Assembly (NCBI GenBank): GCA_023957755.1 | Contig: JAMLGT010000013.1 | Location: 1-64,000 of the forward strand | Length of the DNA stretch: 64,000 nucleotides | Source: Chitinophagaceae bacterium | Lineage (GTDB): Bacteria; Bacteroidota; Bacteroidia; Chitinophagales; Chitinophagaceae | Reading direction: 5' to 3' | Part shown: positions 61,669 through 64,000 of the stretch, piece by piece | Numbering within the stretch: position 1 is the first letter of the stretch | Layout of the letters: the number at the start of each line of letters is the position of its first letter | Program-made: the position numbers and the translations under genes | Notes under the pieces: model-generated | Seen by the model: the letters and a program-made list of their open reading frames with translations, nothing else | The model's database searches: none | Told to the model about the DNA's origin: nothing

Positions 61669-62586
61669 CTATTTATTCCAGATATTTTCAATAACCCTTC
61701 CCATATTAGTACCTTGAACTGGGAGCTGAAATAAATCTGCAATAGTCTGGAACACGTCATAATGGTCAATCCTTTCAGAATAATTACCTGCTTTGATCAT
61801 GGGACCGAAAAATAACGTTACAATGTGATTTTCATTTTTGAAGTCATCTTCATCAAATGTCAGAATGAGCAAGCTATTATGAGTCTCCGCCCATTGTACA
61901 TAGGAGGCTATATTTTTTTCTAACCACTCATCACCTCTTTTTATTGCTGCGGCACTACCCAATACGGCGGTGTTGTGCATATCATAATCCTGGTCGGGGA
62001 TGACAAAAGATAACGTAGGTAGTTTATTAAAATCTGTGGGAAATTCTGACATAGGCAGGCTGACAGAGTCAGGAATATTATTTTGTCCGTTTCCTATCCA
62101 GTTTACCCAGGGAGTATGTTTACGCGCATACAATGCCCCCTGAGTCAGATCACTTATTTGGTAGGAGCATCCCAAATATCCCGCTGAAGGCATCGTCTGC
62201 GCATATCCCTTAAAAGTTAATCCTTTCATCATTAACGAAGCAGCCAGATTTGGTGTAATAAAAGGGCTTTCTTTTGTCAGACAGTGATCATCTGTTACAC
62301 CCTGCATGTCACCAGAAAAAAGGGCCAGGTAATTGGGCTGGCTGGGATGAATAACCCCATGGGCGTCAGTAAATAAGGCTGATTTCTTCGCCAGTTGATT
62401 AATATAGGGAGCATTTTCAGATCCAATAATATTTCCGAATCCCTGATTCTCCTCCACAACAATAACCACATGATCCGGACGATGTGAGACTGTAATTTCT
62501 ACCGGATCAGTTTTAGAATGGCAGGCAATCAACAGGATTCCTAATATGAAAGGGAAACTGAATAAGGTGAATTTTACCTTTTTCAT
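61669..62586 (-). CDS. AcpA-like phosphoesterase family lipoprotein
   Basis: The 305-aa lipoprotein has a lipobox at Cys22 (GILLIACHSK). The phosphoesterase (PF04185-like) motifs are HVVIVVEENQGFGNIIGSEN, GVIHPSQPNYLALFSGD, and LILTFDEDDFKNENHI. Members hydrolyse phosphomonoesters or phospholipids; substrate not known here. It is convergent with the kinase. Upstream is a site like the second regulator's repeat. Confidence 0.87.
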   Translation of the reverse strand: MKKVKFTLFSFPFILGILLIACHSKTDPVEITVSHRPDHVVIVVEENQGFGNIIGSENAPYINQLAKKSALFTDAHGVIHPSQPNYLALFSGDMQGVTDDHCLTKESPFITPNLAASLMMKGLTFKGYAQTMPSAGYLGCSYQISDLTQGALYARKHTPWVNWIGNGQNNIPDSVSLPMSEFPTDFNKLPTLSFVIPDQDYDMHNTAVLGSAAAIKRGDEWLEKNIASYVQWAETHNSLLILTFDEDDFKNENHIVTLFFGPMIKAGNYSERIDHYDVFQTIADLFQLPVQGTNMGRVIENIWNK

Positions 62587-62622
62587 GATTGAATTATTTT
62601 AAAATTATAACAGAAATAAATT

Positions 62623-62657
62623 CGAAAGTCGGGGACGATTTAGAAGAAATCTTGAAC
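62623..62657 (-). promoter_or_regulatory. Candidate response regulator site and promoter of the AcpA-like gene
   Basis: On the minus strand GTTCAAGATTT (62657-62647) is followed by CTTCTAAATCG (62646-62636), an 11-bp tandem, then CGACTTTCG (62631-62623) at the -7 position. Match to the second regulator's repeat is imperfect in the first unit but good in the second. Confidence 0.5.
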
Positions 62658-62996
62658 GCGCAGTAAGCTTTTGGATTCATATTGTGAAACCCAATTCAGA
62701 AAGCCGGGAACAAGGAGATATAGCATTCAAGTCGTGCATACTCCGGTATAAAGGCACAATGAGAGTGGGACTATCAAAACTTGGTTTTGAAATTATAAAT
62801 TCGGGTGAGTAAGCACTCGATATCGGTTTATTGTTCAAAAGATTTTAAAAATATCTACGGATAATAGCCGTATTGGATTGCGCTTATCAATTAATAAGAA
62901 AATACGCAATCTTCACAGTTTGCAAGTAACATGCAGCCTTGAAATTAACCAGCATAATTCCAAAAAGACATTTTCATCTAATACTTAAAAATGATA

Positions 62997-63032
62997 ATTC
63001 TAAATTTTTTCTAAATCCATTTTCAACTTTGC
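62997..63032 (+). promoter_or_regulatory. Candidate response regulator site and promoter of the dgkA-PAP2 unit
   Basis: ATTCTAAATTT (62997-63007) and TTTCTAAATCC (63008-63018) are tandem 11-bp repeats followed by CAACTTTGC (63024-63032), a -7-like element. Architecture and spacing are the same as at 59597-59633. The rest of the 471-base gap 62587-63057 has no coding frame or other structure. Confidence 0.6.
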
Positions 63033-63057
63033 TCGTTTGATTTTAACCGAGCAGGAA

Positions 63058-63341
63058 ATGAAAAAATCCGATAATAGTTTTTTTATAGGCAGGGTAAGGA
63101 ACTTTCGGTATGCTTTTGAAGGAGCCTGTTTGTTACTTCTCACCGAACGTTTTGTTATAACACGGTCTTTTTTAGCAATGCTTTCTGTTTTTATTAGGCT
63201 TATATCCGGCATTACAAAAACGCGACGGCTTTTCCAAATTCTATCTAATAGGCCGATTTTAACGAAGAGATTTCTGCTGCATTTGCCGGGTTGTCTATTA
63301 TCATGGCTATTTATTTCCCCTATCCATTTTTCTGTCCATGA
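63058..63341 (+). pseudogene. Decayed diacylglycerol kinase (dgkA)
   Basis: From ATG 63058 the frame reads MKKSDNSFFIGRVRNF, then RYAFEGACLLLLTERFVITR, matching the N-terminus of DgkA (FIKSRVNSFRYAFxG...KTE). After about 63250 the frame must shift: a second frame reads NEEISAAFAGLSIIMAIYF, like the family's KDISAAAVL...IxxxxxGLIIF end, ending TGA at 63339-63341. The central ExxNTAIE active-site motif is absent. The stop overlaps the PAP2 ATG, showing an old coupling. Confidence 0.5.
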
Positions 63342-64000
63342 ATGTTTTCAGTAGCAAACCGCAGCTTATATCGAATACAGCCGTTAGCGAAAATCTTTCG
63401 AGGCTTCGGGCAATCATATTTCTTTTACCTGTATTATTGGTTATTTGTCTTCTCTGGTTTCTGCATTACCAAAATGCTTTAAGTATTGACGGATATATCC
63501 GGGTCCAAAAAAATAGTTTCTATTTTCTTAATTCATTCCTTGGAAAATATCCGAATTTACTGTTTAACCTTACTCAATTGGGCGATGCAATCGTTTTTTT
63601 ATCATTTTTAAGTGTTTTCATAGTGTACACGCCTAAAATATGGGAGGTATTAATTCCGGCTTTGCTATTATCATTTATATTATCCTATTCATTAAAAGCG
63701 ATTTTTGCTGTACCAAGGCCGGCTGCAGTGTTCGACCACAATAGTTTTGTTATCGTCGGAAAAATCCGAGCCGGAAATACCAGTTTGCCTTCAGGGCATT
63801 CTATCACCGTTTTCACCATTTTGGCGGTTCTGTTGTTTGCTTTTATGCCGCGAAAAATGGATAATAAAATCATCTGGTCCCTTCTGATAGTTTCTTTTGG
63901 TATCATGCTTATATTCACAAGAGTGGGCATAGGCGCACATTATCCGATTGATGTGATAGCAGGAGGAATAGTCGGCTATATTGCGGGACTTACAGGCATT
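63338..64000 (+). CDS. PAP2-family lipid phosphatase, 3' end beyond the window
   Basis: The open frame runs from ATG 63338 to the window end (221 codons). Two TM helices lie near 30-50 and 95-130. PAP2 motifs are KAIFAVPRP (motif 1, Lys and Arg), SLPSGHS (motif 2) and TRVGIGAHYPIDVIAG (motif 3, Arg-His-Asp). Such enzymes remove phosphate from lipid phosphates such as undecaprenyl-PP or phosphatidate. It starts inside the dgkA remnant's stop (ATGA overlap). Confidence 0.9.
   Translation, partial: MNVFSSKPQLISNTAVSENLSRLRAIIFLLPVLLVICLLWFLHYQNALSIDGYIRVQKNSFYFLNSFLGKYPNLLFNLTQLGDAIVFLSFLSVFIVYTPKIWEVLIPALLLSFILSYSLKAIFAVPRPAAVFDHNSFVIVGKIRAGNTSLPSGHSITVFTILAVLLFAFMPRKMDNKIIWSLLIVSFGIMLIFTRVGIGAHYPIDVIAGGIVGYIAGLTGI

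Noticed and set aside
63037-63354. A 105-aa single-frame protein over the dgkA region
   Set aside because: Only its first third resembles a family, and the C-terminal match is in another frame, so it was called a pseudogene.
1-64000. CRISPR array
   Set aside because: No regularly spaced direct repeats of CRISPR type were seen.

Overview
The window looks like the chromosome of a Bacteroidota bacterium, probably Chitinophagaceae-like. Supporting signs are TAnnTTTG-type promoter elements, an ExbB-ExbD-ExbD-TonB operon with a Bacteroidota-style TonB, an oligomer of CTnDOT-type tra genes, lipoproteins, and a large TonB-dependent receptor. No organism name can be read from the sequence.

Layout. 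0-1.1 kb: a truncated phage tail-morphogenesis gene beside tRNA-Cys(GCA). 1.1-5.6 kb: ordinary housekeeping genes (BtuF-like receptor, nucleoside phosphorylase, dapF, Nudix hydrolase, glycosyltransferase), with two inverted copies of a ~135-bp MITE-like repeat. 5.8-15.8 kb: lemA, a DUF2207 membrane protein and then a highly unusual operon that keeps the gene order of a nuo (complex I) operon but only for membrane-arm subunits: A, H, J, [novel secreted protein], K, C-terminal stump of L, M, N. No peripheral-arm genes (B, C, D, E, F, G, I) are present. Most of the charged residues needed for proton translocation or quinone chemistry are replaced. 16-19.1 kb: ExbB-ExbD-ExbD-TonB with a terminator.

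19.3-44.9 kb: an integrative conjugative element of the Bacteroidetes Tra type. It carries a large serine recombinase, a minus-strand tra operon (TraA, DUF3408, TraD ... TraE-F-G-I-J-K-x-L-M-N), and a plus-strand mobilisation block (MobA, relaxase, VirD4-like MobC) preceded by a row of hairpins that is the likely oriT. An rteC remnant with a frameshift lies at the far end. Between traD and traE sits about 6.5 kb of cargo: an IS3-family element with ACAG target duplication, a short type II CBASS operon (S-NUDIX-like effector, CD-NTase, E2-like protein), a 57-aa basic protein, and a divergent sigma factor / 101-aa adaptor / ImmA-IrrE protease triad.

45-59.6 kb: a phosphate-starvation region. 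It encodes a TonB receptor plus lipoprotein, a PlcP-like phosphoesterase plus glycosyltransferase (probable phospholipid replacement), a phosphate-type porin, PstSCAB, PhoU, and a PhoB/PhoR pair. Three promoters in this block carry 11-bp-periodic repeats of the form yTTAAym-N4, a probable PhoB box. 59.6-64 kb: a second two-component system, an AcpA-like phosphoesterase lipoprotein, a decayed dgkA and a PAP2 phosphatase cut by the window end. These three promoters share a different 11-bp repeat (wTTCyAAATyn), suggesting one regulon. The strongest candidate for an undescribed system is the membrane-only complex-I derivative; the second is the sigma/adaptor/protease triad facing the CBASS operon.
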